In this document: piece after piece, positions 1 through 8,749 of the stretch
Layout of the letters: each line of letters opens with the position of its first letter
How positions within the stretch are numbered: position 1 is the first letter of the stretch
Assembly: GCF_025165815.1 (NCBI RefSeq)
Contig: NZ_JAFFZE010000017.1
Span: 1 to 64,000, forward strand
Direction: 5' to 3'
Source of the DNA: Actinophytocola gossypii
Lineage (GTDB): Bacteria > Actinomycetota > Actinomycetes > Mycobacteriales > Pseudonocardiaceae
DNA: 64,000 bases
Translations under genes and position numbers: made by a program
The notes under the pieces: generated by a model
What the model was told of the DNA's origin: nothing
Database searches by the model: none
What the model saw: the letters and a program-made list of their open reading frames with translations, nothing else

Positions 1-155
<155 letters not shown>

Positions 156-342
156 GAACGGCCAGCGAGTCAACGCGTTGTGGGGCCGGGCGCTGGTGTA
201 GCGTCCGGCCCCACAACGGTCTGTGGCTCGGGGGGAACCATCCGGGACCCGCGGTCGTCGGAGGGTCGCGTGGAGCTGGCTCTGTCGCCGGCTCGACCGT
301 GTCCACATCTATCGCGTCGAGTGAGTCGAGGAGAGCAACGCG

Positions 343-1047
343 ATGACGTTCCCAGGCGGTCAGCCGGGTGGTTACCCGGGTCAGGGCCCGCAGCAGCCGC
401 TACAAGGTCCCGGCGGCTACGGCCCCCCGCCGGGGCCCGGGATGAAGCTCGGCCTCCCGCAGATCGCGCACCTGATCGTCGCCGGCCTGGGCGTGCTGAT
501 CCTCTTCCTCGCGTTCGCGAGCGTCGGGGACGGGCTGGACGCGTCCTTCTACGAGTACCGGATCGGCTGGGTGCCGGCGCTGCTCCTGGTCGGCGGCCTG
601 CTCAGTCTGAAGGTCATCCTTCCCGGTGAGGACAAGAAGCCGGGCCTGATCCCGCCGGTCATCGTCTTCTCGACGGTCTGGGCGTACCTGTTCACGGTCT
701 TCACCGCCGACGGCGACCTCGGCACCGGCGGCATCATGGTGATGATCTTCGGCATCCTGCAGATGCTCGCCGCGATCGCCGCGCTCCTGCTCGACCTCGG
801 CATCATCAAGCCGCCCGCGCCGAACCCGTACGGCCAGCAGCCCGGCATGTACCCGCCGTCCGGCGCGTTCCCGCAGCAGCAGCAGCCCGGCCAGCCGCAG
901 CCCGGCCAGTACGGCCAGCAGCCGCCGGCGCCGCCCCCGCAGCCGGGGCAGCAGACGACGTTCGCCCCGCAGCAGGGCCAGTTCGGCCAGCAGCCGACGC
1001 AGCAGCAGCCCCCGGGCACGCCGCCCGGCGGCTACCCGCAGCAGTAG
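343..1047 (+). CDS. DUF5336-type proline/glutamine-rich membrane protein (34 kDa antigen family)
   Basis: A 234-residue protein. It has a short Gly/Pro-rich N terminus, four predicted membrane helices (about residues 43-64, 78-98, 103-123 and 131-156), and a Pro/Gln/Gly-rich tail from about 165 to the end with repeated GQQPG-like units. This architecture and its place between sucD and perM match the mycobacterial 34 kDa antigenic protein (Rv0954 type), whose biochemical role is unknown. An AGGAG sequence lies 9 bases before the ATG. A strong hairpin directly after the stop suggests that transcription ends here. It is likely an envelope protein with its tail in the cytoplasm or wall zone; I infer no enzymatic function. 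Confidence 0.85.
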   Translation: MTFPGGQPGGYPGQGPQQPLQGPGGYGPPPGPGMKLGLPQIAHLIVAGLGVLILFLAFASVGDGLDASFYEYRIGWVPALLLVGGLLSLKVILPGEDKKPGLIPPVIVFSTVWAYLFTVFTADGDLGTGGIMVMIFGILQMLAAIAALLLDLGIIKPPAPNPYGQQPGMYPPSGAFPQQQQPGQPQPGQYGQQPPAPPPQPGQQTTFAPQQGQFGQQPTQQQPPGTPPGGYPQQ

Positions 1048-1055
1048 CGGACATC

Positions 1056-1098
1056 CGGCGGGGGTGGCATCGGATTTTCTCCGGTGCCACCCCCGCCG
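1056..1098 (+). terminator. Hairpin terminator after the DUF5336 gene
   Basis: An 18-base stem (1056-1073 with 1081-1098, one G-U pair) and a 7-base AT-rich loop start 8 bases after the stop codon. There is no T-run, which is usual for high-GC actinobacterial terminators. It also argues that the next gene does not start at the ATG inside the second arm (1084). Confidence 0.75.
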
Positions 1099-1173
1099 TC
1101 GTTATCACCTGATCGGGTGGGTGGCGGCGTGCCCCGCCCGGTCCGGCGCTGTCCACATGTGACAGTGGAGCGC

Positions 1174-2781
1174 ATGCTCGACCTCGATGCCGTCGAACGT
1201 TCGCAGCGTGACGTCGACGAGTCGGCCGTGTCGCGGCTGACCAGGTTCCGGGTACTCGCCCTCGCCGCGACCGCCCCGCTGGTCACCGGCTACGCGGCGG
1301 TGGCCGCGGTGCTCGCGCTGGTGACCGCCGTCGCGCCGCTCACGCACTTCTCCACCGCCGGTGTGCTCGGCGCGGCGCTGCCGGGCTGGCTCGCCGCGCA
1401 TCAGGTGCCGGTGGGCATCGGCGGGTTCGAGTTCGGCGCGCTGCCGCTGCTGCCGACCCTGCTCGTGCTGTTCCTCGCCGCGCGGGCCGCGGCAGGCGCC
1501 GCCGACCGGCTCGGGTACACGAGCCCGCGCGAAGCCGGCCACCTGATCGGCGCGATCGCGCTCACGCACGGCGTGTGCGCCCTGGTGGTCGCGCTGGTGT
1601 ACACCGGCCGGAACGTGGACGTGGACCCGCTGGCGGCGTTCTACTACCCGGCACTGCTCGCCGTGATCGGCGCTACCGCGGGGGTGCCGTGGCGCTGCGG
1701 CCTGGTCGACGCGCTGGCCCGGCGGGCGGACGCGGTCGCCGTCCGCGGCCTGGCGGCCGGGGCGGTCGCGGTCGCGCTGCTGCTGGTCGCGGGGGCGGCG
1801 GTGTTCACGTTCGGGCTGCTGACCTCGACCGGGACCGCGCGTGACCTGTTCGCCACGGCCGCGCCAGGGGCCGGTAGCGGGCTCGGCATGCTGCTGCTGT
1901 GCCTCGGTTACCTGCCGAACGCGGTGATCGCCGGCACGTCGTTCGTCGCCGGTCCGGGGTTCGCCCTGGGTGAGGTGGCGTTCTCCCCGGTGGAACTCGA
2001 GGCGGGCCCGGTGCCCGCGCTGCCGCTGCTCGCCGCGCTGCCGGAGGAACAGGCGTCGTGGTGGCCCGCGCTGTGCCTGCTGCCCCTCGCCGTCGGCGTA
2101 CTGGTCGGCCGGCGACTGCGGTACGTGGCTGACGACCCGGTGACCAGGATGCGCGCGGTCGCGGTGGCGGCCGGCGCGGTGGCACTCACGTTCGCCGTGC
2201 TGGCGGGCAGCGCGGGCGGCCGCCTCGGCGTGGGCCCGTTCGACCCGGTCACCATGCGCGCGGCGGCGGTGTCGGTCGCCCTGGTCCTGTGGATCGGCGT
2301 CCCGGCCGCCGCGGTCGCCTGGTTCACCGGCCCCCGCCCCCTCCACGACCCGATCCCCGGCCTCATCCCCGCCGACGAGGACGACGAGGGAGAGGAGGAC
2401 GAGGAGAGCGAGGGAGAGACGCGCGCGGGGGAGCGCGCGGACGGAGGAGAGACGAGCGAGGACGCGAGCGCGGTCACGGGCACGGAAGAACGCGTGGACG
2501 GGGGTGACGGCGAGGGCATGGTCACGGGCGCGGGGGAGCGCGCGGACGTGGGCATGGGTGCGGGCGAGGGCAGGGCCGACGGCGTGGATGCGGGCGTGGC
2601 CGAGAGAGCCGGCGAGGGTACGGACGTGCGTGGTGGGGCCGGCACTGGCGAGGGCCAGGGCAGGGACGAGAACGCGGGCGAGGGCGTGGACGTGCGCAAG
2701 GACCCCGGTATGGGCGAGAAGCCGGCCCCGGACGAACCCGGCCCCACCCGGAACGAGGCCGCCGGCCCCGAGGGCGGTTGA
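1174..2781 (+). CDS. PerM-like cell division membrane protein (DUF6350)
   Basis: About 535 residues, with nine or ten predicted membrane helices in the first 390. It lies between the 34 kDa antigen gene and purN, exactly where mycobacteria carry perM (Rv0955), an integral membrane protein linked to division and persistence. The reading frame is open from 1084, but that ATG sits inside the terminator hairpin. I therefore prefer ATG 1174, which gives MLDLDAVERSQ; GTG 1165 is possible. The last 135 residues are hydrophilic, first acidic (about 2375-2420) and then a degenerate Gly/Glu/Arg/Asp-rich repeat, an unusual low-complexity tail. Function is inferred from family and gene order only. Confidence 0.75.
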   Translation: MLDLDAVERSQRDVDESAVSRLTRFRVLALAATAPLVTGYAAVAAVLALVTAVAPLTHFSTAGVLGAALPGWLAAHQVPVGIGGFEFGALPLLPTLLVLFLAARAAAGAADRLGYTSPREAGHLIGAIALTHGVCALVVALVYTGRNVDVDPLAAFYYPALLAVIGATAGVPWRCGLVDALARRADAVAVRGLAAGAVAVALLLVAGAAVFTFGLLTSTGTARDLFATAAPGAGSGLGMLLLCLGYLPNAVIAGTSFVAGPGFALGEVAFSPVELEAGPVPALPLLAALPEEQASWWPALCLLPLAVGVLVGRRLRYVADDPVTRMRAVAVAAGAVALTFAVLAGSAGGRLGVGPFDPVTMRAAAVSVALVLWIGVPAAAVAWFTGPRPLHDPIPGLIPADEDDEGEEDEESEGETRAGERADGGETSEDASAVTGTEERVDGGDGEGMVTGAGERADVGMGAGEGRADGVDAGVAERAGEGTDVRGGAGTGEGQGRDENAGEGVDVRKDPGMGEKPAPDEPGPTRNEAAGPEGG

Positions 2782-2782
2782 G

Positions 2783-2837
2783 TGCGATGAAGGGCGCCTC
2801 CGTTGCGTCCAGTGCGACGAAGGTGCCCTTCATCGCA
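2783..2837 (+). terminator. Palindromic repeat / terminator between perM-like gene and purN
   Basis: Arms 2783-2798 (TGCGATGAAGGGCGCC) and 2822-2837 (GGTGCCCTTCATCGCA) pair over 16 bases with one G-U, around a 23-base loop. It begins just after the perM-like stop codon at 2779-2781. Short palindromes of this ATGAAGGGNNC...GNNCCCTTCAT type are, from memory, common between genes in Pseudonocardiaceae. Confidence 0.6.
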
Positions 2838-2880
2838 TCGCATAGGGTGCGGGTATGGGTTGTTGGAGTTTGCGCTGAGT

Positions 2881-3516
2881 GTGGGGGGCTCGGTGCGGCC
2901 GGGCGTGCCCGCGCGGGTCGTCGTGTTGGTTTCCGGGTCGGGGACGCTGTTGCAGGCCGTTCTCGACGCTGGGGCGGAGCCTGGCTTTCCCGTGCGGGTG
3001 GTCGCGGTCGGTGCTGATCGGGGCGGGATCGAGGGGCTCGCGCGCGCGGAGCGGGCGGGGGTACCGCGGTTCACCGTGCGGCTCCGGGATCACGTCGATC
3101 GGGAGGCTTGGGACCTGGCGCTCGCGGACGCGGTGGCCGAGTACGAACCCGACCTCGTGGTCTCGGCCGGGTTCATGAAGATCCTGGGGCCCGCGTTCCT
3201 GGAACGGTTCGCCGGCCGGGTGCTCAACACCCATCCCGCGTTGCTGCCCGCCTTCCCCGGCGCGCACGCGGTCGACGACGCCATCGCGCACGGCGTTCAG
3301 GTCACCGGGTGCACCGTGCACCTGGTCGACGCGGGCGTCGACACCGGGCCGATCGTGGCCCAGGAAGCCGTGCGGGTGGAACCTGGCGACGACGCCGGCA
3401 CGCTGCACGAGCGGATCAAGGTCGTGGAACGTCGCCTGCTGGTCGACGTGATCGCGCTGATGGCCCGGAAGGGCTACACGGTGCACGGACGAAAGGTGAG
3501 CATCGCAAGTGACTGA
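2881..3516 (+). CDS. purN: Phosphoribosylglycinamide formyltransferase
   Basis: About 211 residues. The enzyme transfers the formyl group of 10-formyltetrahydrofolate to GAR in step 3 of purine synthesis. The N terminus reads [13 protein letters not shown], the GART nucleotide-fold motif. The catalytic Asn and His lie in LNTHPALLP and the Asp in [10 protein letters not shown], all present. The frame is open from 2803, but that part overlaps the preceding palindrome, so I chose GTG 2881; GTG 2893 is also possible. The stop overlaps the purH start by 8 bases, so the two genes are probably translated together. Confidence 0.92.
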   Translation: MGGSVRPGVPARVVVLVSGSGTLLQAVLDAGAEPGFPVRVVAVGADRGGIEGLARAERAGVPRFTVRLRDHVDREAWDLALADAVAEYEPDLVVSAGFMKILGPAFLERFAGRVLNTHPALLPAFPGAHAVDDAIAHGVQVTGCTVHLVDAGVDTGPIVAQEAVRVEPGDDAGTLHERIKVVERRLLVDVIALMARKGYTVHGRKVSIASD

Positions 3517-5062
3517 CGAGCGGCGCCCGGTTCGCCGGGCCCTCATCGGTGTATCGGACAAGGCCGGTCTGCTCGAACTCGCCACCGGCCTGCACGCCAA
3601 CGGCGTGGAGATCGTCTCCACCGGCGGCACCGCCCGCACGATCGCCGACGCGGGCGTGCCGGTCACGCCGGTCGAGCAGGTCACCGGCTTCCCCGAGTCC
3701 CTGGACGGCCGGGTCAAGACCCTCCACCCCCGCGTGCACGCCGGCCTACTGGCCGACCTGCGCAAACCCGAGCACGTCGCCCAGCTCGACTCGCTCGGCA
3801 TCGCGCCGTTCGACCTGCTCGTGGTGAACCTGTACCCGTTCGAGCAGACCGTGGCCTCCGGCGCGGCCCCGGACGAGTGCGTCGAGCAGATCGACATCGG
3901 GGGCCCGGCGATGGTGCGCGCCGCCGCGAAGAACCACGCCTCCGTCGCCGTGGTCGTCGACCCGAGCCGGTACGACTGGGTGCTCGAACGGGTCCGCGAC
4001 GGCGGGTTCGGCCTCGACGACCGGCGGCGGCTCGCGGTCGACGCGTACCGGCACACCGCCTCCTACGACATCGCGGTCGCCTCCTGGATGGGCAACGTGC
4101 TCGCGCCGGAGGAGGACGCCTTCCCGAGCTGGGTCGGCGCGAGCTGGCGGCGGCGCAGCGTCCTGCGGTACGGGGAGAACCCGCACCAGCACGCCGCCCT
4201 CTACGTCTCCGGCGCCGCCGGCCTCGCCACGGCCGAGCAACTGCACGGCAAGTCGATGTCGTACAACAACTACACCGACGCCGACGCCGCCTGGCGGGCC
4301 GCGTACGACCACACCGAACCCTGCGTGGCGATCATCAAGCACGCCAACCCGTGCGGTATCGCGGTGTCCCATGTAGACATCGCGGACGCGCATCGCAAGG
4401 CGCACGCCTGTGACCCGCTGTCGGCGTTCGGCGGGGTGATCGCGGCCAACCGCGAGGTCACCGTCGCCATGGCCGAGCAGGTCGCCGAGGTGTTCACCGA
4501 GGTCGTCGTCGCTCCCTCCTATGCGGACGGTGCGGTGGACGTGTTGGCACGCAAGAAGAACGTGCGCATCCTGGTCGCGCCCCCGCCCGCTCGCGGCGGC
4601 GCCGAGCTGCGGCCGGTGTCCGGCGGCCTGCTGATGCAGTCGGTCGACCTCGTCGACGCCGACGGCGACGACCCGGCCGCCTGGACGCTCGCCACCGGCA
4701 AGCCGGTCGACGACGCCACGCTCGCCGACCTGGCGTTCGCCTGGCGCACCTGCCGCGCGGTCAAGTCCAACGCGATCGTGCTCGCCGCGGGTGGCGCCAC
4801 GGTCGGGGTCGGCATGGGCCAGGTCAACCGGGTCGACGCGGCGAAGCTGGCCATCGAACGCGCCGGTGACCGGGTCGCCGGCGCGGTGGCGGCCTCGGAC
4901 GCGTTCTTCCCGTTCCCGGACGGCCCGCGGCTGCTGCTCGACGCCGGCGTGCGCGCCATCGTGCAGCCGGGCGGCTCGGTGCGGGACGCCGAGGTGATCG
5001 CCACCGCGGAGGCCGCGGGCGCGTCCCTGTACCTGACCGGGACACGCCACTTCGCCCACTGA
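3509..5062 (+). CDS. purH: Bifunctional AICAR formyltransferase / IMP cyclohydrolase
   Basis: A 517-residue protein of normal family length. It catalyses the last two steps of IMP synthesis: formylation of AICAR and ring closure. The first 190 or so residues form the MGS-like cyclohydrolase domain ([30 protein letters not shown]). The rest is the formyltransferase with the KHANPCGIA and SAFGGVIA motifs. It starts at GTG 3509 inside the end of purN, an overlap typical of a coupled purNH operon. Confidence 0.96.
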   Translation: MTDERRPVRRALIGVSDKAGLLELATGLHANGVEIVSTGGTARTIADAGVPVTPVEQVTGFPESLDGRVKTLHPRVHAGLLADLRKPEHVAQLDSLGIAPFDLLVVNLYPFEQTVASGAAPDECVEQIDIGGPAMVRAAAKNHASVAVVVDPSRYDWVLERVRDGGFGLDDRRRLAVDAYRHTASYDIAVASWMGNVLAPEEDAFPSWVGASWRRRSVLRYGENPHQHAALYVSGAAGLATAEQLHGKSMSYNNYTDADAAWRAAYDHTEPCVAIIKHANPCGIAVSHVDIADAHRKAHACDPLSAFGGVIAANREVTVAMAEQVAEVFTEVVVAPSYADGAVDVLARKKNVRILVAPPPARGGAELRPVSGGLLMQSVDLVDADGDDPAAWTLATGKPVDDATLADLAFAWRTCRAVKSNAIVLAAGGATVGVGMGQVNRVDAAKLAIERAGDRVAGAVAASDAFFPFPDGPRLLLDAGVRAIVQPGGSVRDAEVIATAEAAGASLYLTGTRHFAH

Positions 5063-5108
5063 TGAAAACGGTTGCCAACTACTGTCGCGACGACGTACTG
5101 TCGCGCAG

Positions 5109-5912
5109 GTGACCACACCTGACCTCGGCGCCGTGTTCGACGCCGCCCACGCGGAGTTCGCCGTCCTGTCCCCGCTGCTGTGGGAGCCGATCGGCGCGGA
5201 GACGACCGCCCGATCGGCCCCGCGGCCGGGCGACCGCGTCCTCGACGTCTGCTGCGGTGCCGGCTCCTCGGCGTTCCCGGCCGCCCGCGCGGTCGGTCCC
5301 ACCGGCCGGGTCGACGGCATCGACCTGGCCGACCGCCTGCTCGACCAGGGTCGCGCCCGCGCCGTCGCCGAGGGTCTGGACCAGCTGCGCTTCACCGCCG
5401 CCGACGCCACCACCTGGCCGGGCGTCGACGGCGGCTACGACGTGGTGCAGTGCGTGTTCGGCGTCTTCTTCTTCCCGGACATGAACATCGGCGGCGCGCA
5501 CCTGGTGGGCCTGCTGCGTCCCGGCGGCCGGTTCACCGCGACCACCTGGGACCGCACCGCGATCGCCCCCGTCCCGGAGATCCTGATGGACGCCATCCGC
5601 GACGTCACCGGCGAGACGCCCCGGCGCGACGGGCCCGCGCCGACGGAGCGGATCAACACCCCCGAACTGCTCACCGAGTGGCTCACCTCCCTCGGCCTGC
5701 GCGACGTCGAGGTGACCACCTACCCGCACCGCATGCGGCTGGACGACGACGCCGCCTGGGCGCTGGTGATGGGTGCCGCCATGCGGGCCATGCTGATGAA
5801 GCTGGACGCCGAGACGGTCGAGCGGGTCCGCGCCCGGTTCACCGCACTGCTCGCCGACCGAGGGGTGGACGAGCTGAACGCCACCACCCTCATCGGCACC
5901 GGCCGCACGTGA
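5109..5912 (+). CDS. Class I SAM-dependent methyltransferase
   Basis: 267 residues. A Rossmann-type methyltransferase fold is clear from motif I (VLDVCCGAGSSAFPAA, about residue 41) and the acidic residue after beta-2 (VDGIDLADRLL). A typical post-motif region follows (VVQCVFGVFFFPDM, LRPGGRFTATTWD). The substrate cannot be told; the sequence resembles the UbiE/MenG-like and small-molecule methyltransferases common in actinomycetes. GTG 5109 lies 46 bases after purH. An inverted repeat follows the gene (5927-5953). Confidence 0.8.
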   Translation: MTTPDLGAVFDAAHAEFAVLSPLLWEPIGAETTARSAPRPGDRVLDVCCGAGSSAFPAARAVGPTGRVDGIDLADRLLDQGRARAVAEGLDQLRFTAADATTWPGVDGGYDVVQCVFGVFFFPDMNIGGAHLVGLLRPGGRFTATTWDRTAIAPVPEILMDAIRDVTGETPRRDGPAPTERINTPELLTEWLTSLGLRDVEVTTYPHRMRLDDDAAWALVMGAAMRAMLMKLDAETVERVRARFTALLADRGVDELNATTLIGTGRT

Positions 5913-5926
5913 TTCTTGCGCATCGA

Positions 5927-5953
5927 TGACAACTCCCCGGGTGGGAATTGTCA
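5927..5953. other. Inverted repeat, terminator or operator, between methyltransferase and mce operon
   Basis: Arms TGACAACTCCC (5927-5937) and GGGAATTGTCA (5943-5953) match in 10 of 11 positions around a 5-base loop. It starts 15 bases after the methyltransferase stop, so it may end that transcript. It could also be a protein-binding site upstream of the mce operon. Confidence 0.5.
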
Positions 5954-6032
5954 GCGTGGATCAATAATTCGAGCGTTGTCGTCTCGTTCTTGCCACCCTG
6001 AATGAGACGTAGCTAACCTACTCCGCGGTAAT

Positions 6033-6046
6033 AAACGCCGGCGTTT
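6033..6046. promoter_or_regulatory. Perfect 14-base palindrome upstream of the mce operon (candidate operator)
   Basis: AAACGCCGGCGTTT is an exact palindrome about 70 bases before the mce operon start, in an AT-richer stretch that probably holds the promoter. Mce operons in mycobacteria are controlled by GntR or TetR repressors that bind such dyads. No regulator gene is adjacent, so the partner is unknown. Confidence 0.45.
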
Positions 6047-6115
6047 GTTCGATGTGGCGTAATTTCTCCGCCATATCGCGTTGACGCCTGCGTTAACACC
6101 GTGGAGGTGCGGATT

Positions 6116-7096
6116 TTGGGCGTCGAGGTCGCCGTCGAAGGACTGGGCAAGTCCTTCGGGCGCCAGCGAATCTGGCAGGACGTCACGTTGACGCTGCCAG
6201 CCGGCGAGGTCAGCGTGCTGCTCGGCCCGTCCGGCACCGGGAAGTCGGTGTTCCTGAAATGTCTCATCGGGCTCCTGAAGCCCGATGCGGGACGAATCCT
6301 CATCAATGACACCGACCTCGTCCGCTGTTCGGAGCACACACTCTACGGCATTCGGAAGCTGTTCGGTGTGCTGTTCCAGGACGGCGCCCTGTTCGGCTCG
6401 ATGAACCTCTACGACAACGTCGCGTTCCCGCTGCGTGAGCACACGCGCAAGTCCGAGACCGAGATCCGCTCGATCGTGTCCGAGAAGATGGGCATGGTCG
6501 GCCTGTCCGGCGCCGAGCGCAAGCTCCCCGGCGAGATCTCCGGCGGCATGCGCAAACGCGCCGGCCTGGCCCGCGCCCTGGTCCTCGACCCGCAGATCAT
6601 CCTGGTCGACGAGCCGGACTCCGGCCTGGACCCGGTCCGCACCGCCTACATCTCCCAGCTCCTGCTGGACCTGAACGCACAGCTCGACGCCACCATCCTG
6701 ATCGTCACGCACAACATCAACGTCGCCCGCACGGTCCCGGACAACATCGGCATGCTGTTCCGCCGCGAACTGGTCATGTTCGGCCCCCGCGAGGTGCTCC
6801 TGACCAGCGAGGAACCGGCCGTCAAGCAGTTCCTCAACGGCAGCCGGATCGGCCCGATCGGCATGTCCGAGGAGAAGGACGAGGCCACGATGGCCGCCGA
6901 GCTGGCCGCCGGCGCCACCATGGTCGACGAGATCCGCGGCGTCCCGCCCCAGCTCGAACCCACTCCCGGCCTACCGGACCGCCAGGCCGTGCACCGGCGC
7001 CGCGCCAGGGTCATGCGGATCCTGCACACCCTCCCGCCCGCCGCCCGGCACAGCATCCTGGCCAGCCTGGACAGCACGGACAGGTTCGCGCGATGA
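6116..7096 (+). CDS. mkl: Mce transporter ATPase (Mkl/MlaF family)
   Basis: About 326 residues. It is the cytoplasmic ATPase that powers Mce lipid import with the YrbE permeases. Walker A is GPSGTGKS, the signature is SGGMRKR, Walker B runs IILVDEPDSGLDP and the H-loop is VTHN. The stretch after it (FNLGSR-like region NGSRIGPIGMSEEKDEA) is characteristic of actinobacterial Mkl. The start is probably TTG 6116, with GGAGG (6103-6107) 8 bases before it; this gives the N terminus LGVEVAVEGLGKSFG, which lines up with Mkl of mycobacteria. The upstream GTG codons (6101, 6107) overlap the Shine-Dalgarno sequence. In mycobacteria mkl is unlinked to mce; here it leads the operon. The stop overlaps yrbE1A (ATGA). 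Confidence 0.9.
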   Translation: MGVEVAVEGLGKSFGRQRIWQDVTLTLPAGEVSVLLGPSGTGKSVFLKCLIGLLKPDAGRILINDTDLVRCSEHTLYGIRKLFGVLFQDGALFGSMNLYDNVAFPLREHTRKSETEIRSIVSEKMGMVGLSGAERKLPGEISGGMRKRAGLARALVLDPQIILVDEPDSGLDPVRTAYISQLLLDLNAQLDATILIVTHNINVARTVPDNIGMLFRRELVMFGPREVLLTSEEPAVKQFLNGSRIGPIGMSEEKDEATMAAELAAGATMVDEIRGVPPQLEPTPGLPDRQAVHRRRARVMRILHTLPPAARHSILASLDSTDRFAR

Positions 7097-7878
7097 CGGT
7101 CAAACAGGCGTTCCCCGGCCAGGCGGCACTGCGGCAGACCGGCCGGCTCTACGCGCTCGGGCTCGACGTCATCCGCTGCACGTTCAAGCGGCCGTTCCAG
7201 TTCCGCGAGTTCATCGGCCAGTTCTGGTTCATCGCCAGCGTCTCGCTGCTGCCCGCCGCCCTGGTCGCGATCCCGTTCGGCGCGGTGATCGCGCTGCACC
7301 TCGGATCGCTCACCGAGCAGATCGGCGCTCAGTCGTTCACCGGCGCGGCCAGCGTGCTGGCGATCATCCAGCAGGCCAGCCCGGTGGTGACCGCGCTGCT
7401 GATCGCCGGCGCCGGCGGCTCCGCGATGTGCGCGGACCTCGGCTCCCGCACCATCCGCGAGGAGATCGACGCGATGGAGGTGCTGGGGGTCAACCCGGTG
7501 CAGCGCCTGATCGTGCCGCGGGTGCTGGCCGCGATGGGCGTCGCCGCGTTCCTCAACGGGCTGGTGTCGGTGGTCGGCGTGCTCGGCGGGTACTTCTTCA
7601 ACGTCGTCATGCAGAACGGCACGCCCGGCGCCTACCTGGCCAGCTTCTCCGCGCTCGCGCAGCTGCCGGACCTGTGGATCAGCGAGATCAAGGCGGTGAT
7701 CTTCGGGTTCGTCGCGGGGGTCGTCGCCGCCTACCGCGGGCTCAACCCCGGCCGAGGACCGAAGGGCGTCGGCGACGCGGTGAACCAGTCGGTGGTGATC
7801 ACCTTCCTGTTGCTTTTCCTGCTGAACCTGATCCTCACCACGCTGTACGTGCAAGTCGTGCCGCCGAAGGGGGCATGA
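7093..7878 (+). CDS. yrbE1A: MlaE-family permease YrbE, first copy
   Basis: 261 residues with five or six membrane helices. It shows the MlaE family signature EEIDAMEVLGVNPVQRLIVPR at about 132-152, the amphipathic segment that contacts the ATPase. It is one of the two permease subunits of the Mce lipid importer in the inner membrane. It overlaps mkl by 4 bases, and yrbE1B starts 1 base after its stop, so the genes form one transcript. Confidence 0.93.
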   Translation: MTVKQAFPGQAALRQTGRLYALGLDVIRCTFKRPFQFREFIGQFWFIASVSLLPAALVAIPFGAVIALHLGSLTEQIGAQSFTGAASVLAIIQQASPVVTALLIAGAGGSAMCADLGSRTIREEIDAMEVLGVNPVQRLIVPRVLAAMGVAAFLNGLVSVVGVLGGYFFNVVMQNGTPGAYLASFSALAQLPDLWISEIKAVIFGFVAGVVAAYRGLNPGRGPKGVGDAVNQSVVITFLLLFLLNLILTTLYVQVVPPKGA

Positions 7879-7879
7879 C

Positions 7880-8749
7880 ATGGCCGTCATCGACAACAGA
7901 GCGGAGGAGAAGCCGAAGCTCCAGCGCCGCGTCGTCGAGTCCGTCGACCGCCGGTTCACGTTCCTGGACGTCCTCGGCGACCAGATCTTCTTCTTCGTCC
8001 GCGCCCTGCTCTGGGTGCCGCGCGCGATCGCCCGGTACGGCCGGGAGATCGTCCGCCTGCTCGCCGAGGTCAGCTTCGGTTCCGGCGCGCTCGCCGTCAT
8101 CGGCGGCACGATCGGCGTGATGGTCGGCATGACCGCGTTCACCGGCACGGTCGTCGGCATCCAGGGCTACTCGGCGCTGAACCAGGTCGGCACGTCCGCG
8201 CTCGCCGGGTTCATCTCCGCGTACTTCAACACCCGCGAGATCGCGCCGCTGGTCGCCGGGATCGCGCTGTCGGCCACGGTCGGCTGCGGGTTCACCGCGC
8301 AGCTCGGCGCGATGCGGATCTCCGAGGAGATCGACGCGCTAGAGGTGATGGGCGTGCCGAGCATCCCGTACCTGGTGACCACCAGGATCATCGCCGGGTT
8401 CGTGGCGATCATCCCGCTGTACGCGATCGGCCTGCTCACCTCCTACATCGCGTCCAGACAGGTCACGGTCTGGTTCTTCGGCCAGTCCGCCGGCACCTAC
8501 GACCACTACTTCCACCTGTTCCTACCGCCGATCGACGTCCTGTACTCGTTCGGCAAGGTGCTGGTGTTCAGCGTGGTCGTGGTGCTCGCGCACTGCTACT
8601 ACGGCTACCGCGCCTCGGGCGGCCCGGCCGGGGTTGGCGTCGCGGTGGGCCGGTCGGTGCGCACCTCGATCGTCGCCATCAACGTCATCGACCTGTTCCT
8701 CAGCCTCGCGATCTGGGGCACCACGACGACGGTGCAGGTGGCGGGATGA
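7880..8749 (+). CDS. yrbE1B: MlaE-family permease YrbE, second copy
   Basis: 289 residues with about six membrane segments. The conserved MlaE segment EEIDALEVMGVPSIPYLV is present at about 151-168. It has a longer charged N terminus (about 60 residues) than YrbE1A, as is usual for B-type subunits. It pairs with YrbE1A as the heterodimeric permease of the Mce complex. The stop overlaps the mceA start by 4 bases (ATGA). Confidence 0.93.
   Translation: MAVIDNRAEEKPKLQRRVVESVDRRFTFLDVLGDQIFFFVRALLWVPRAIARYGREIVRLLAEVSFGSGALAVIGGTIGVMVGMTAFTGTVVGIQGYSALNQVGTSALAGFISAYFNTREIAPLVAGIALSATVGCGFTAQLGAMRISEEIDALEVMGVPSIPYLVTTRIIAGFVAIIPLYAIGLLTSYIASRQVTVWFFGQSAGTYDHYFHLFLPPIDVLYSFGKVLVFSVVVVLAHCYYGYRASGGPAGVGVAVGRSVRTSIVAINVIDLFLSLAIWGTTTTVQVAG

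Noticed and set aside
1084-1173. N-terminal extension of the PerM-like gene from ATG 1084
   Set aside because: The ATG lies within the second arm of a terminator hairpin and no membrane or family feature falls in this part.
3746-5413. Long open frame on the minus strand opposite purH
   Set aside because: It is antisense to purH, which has full motifs; high GC keeps the opposite frame open. The translation is Gly/Arg/Val-rich with no motif.
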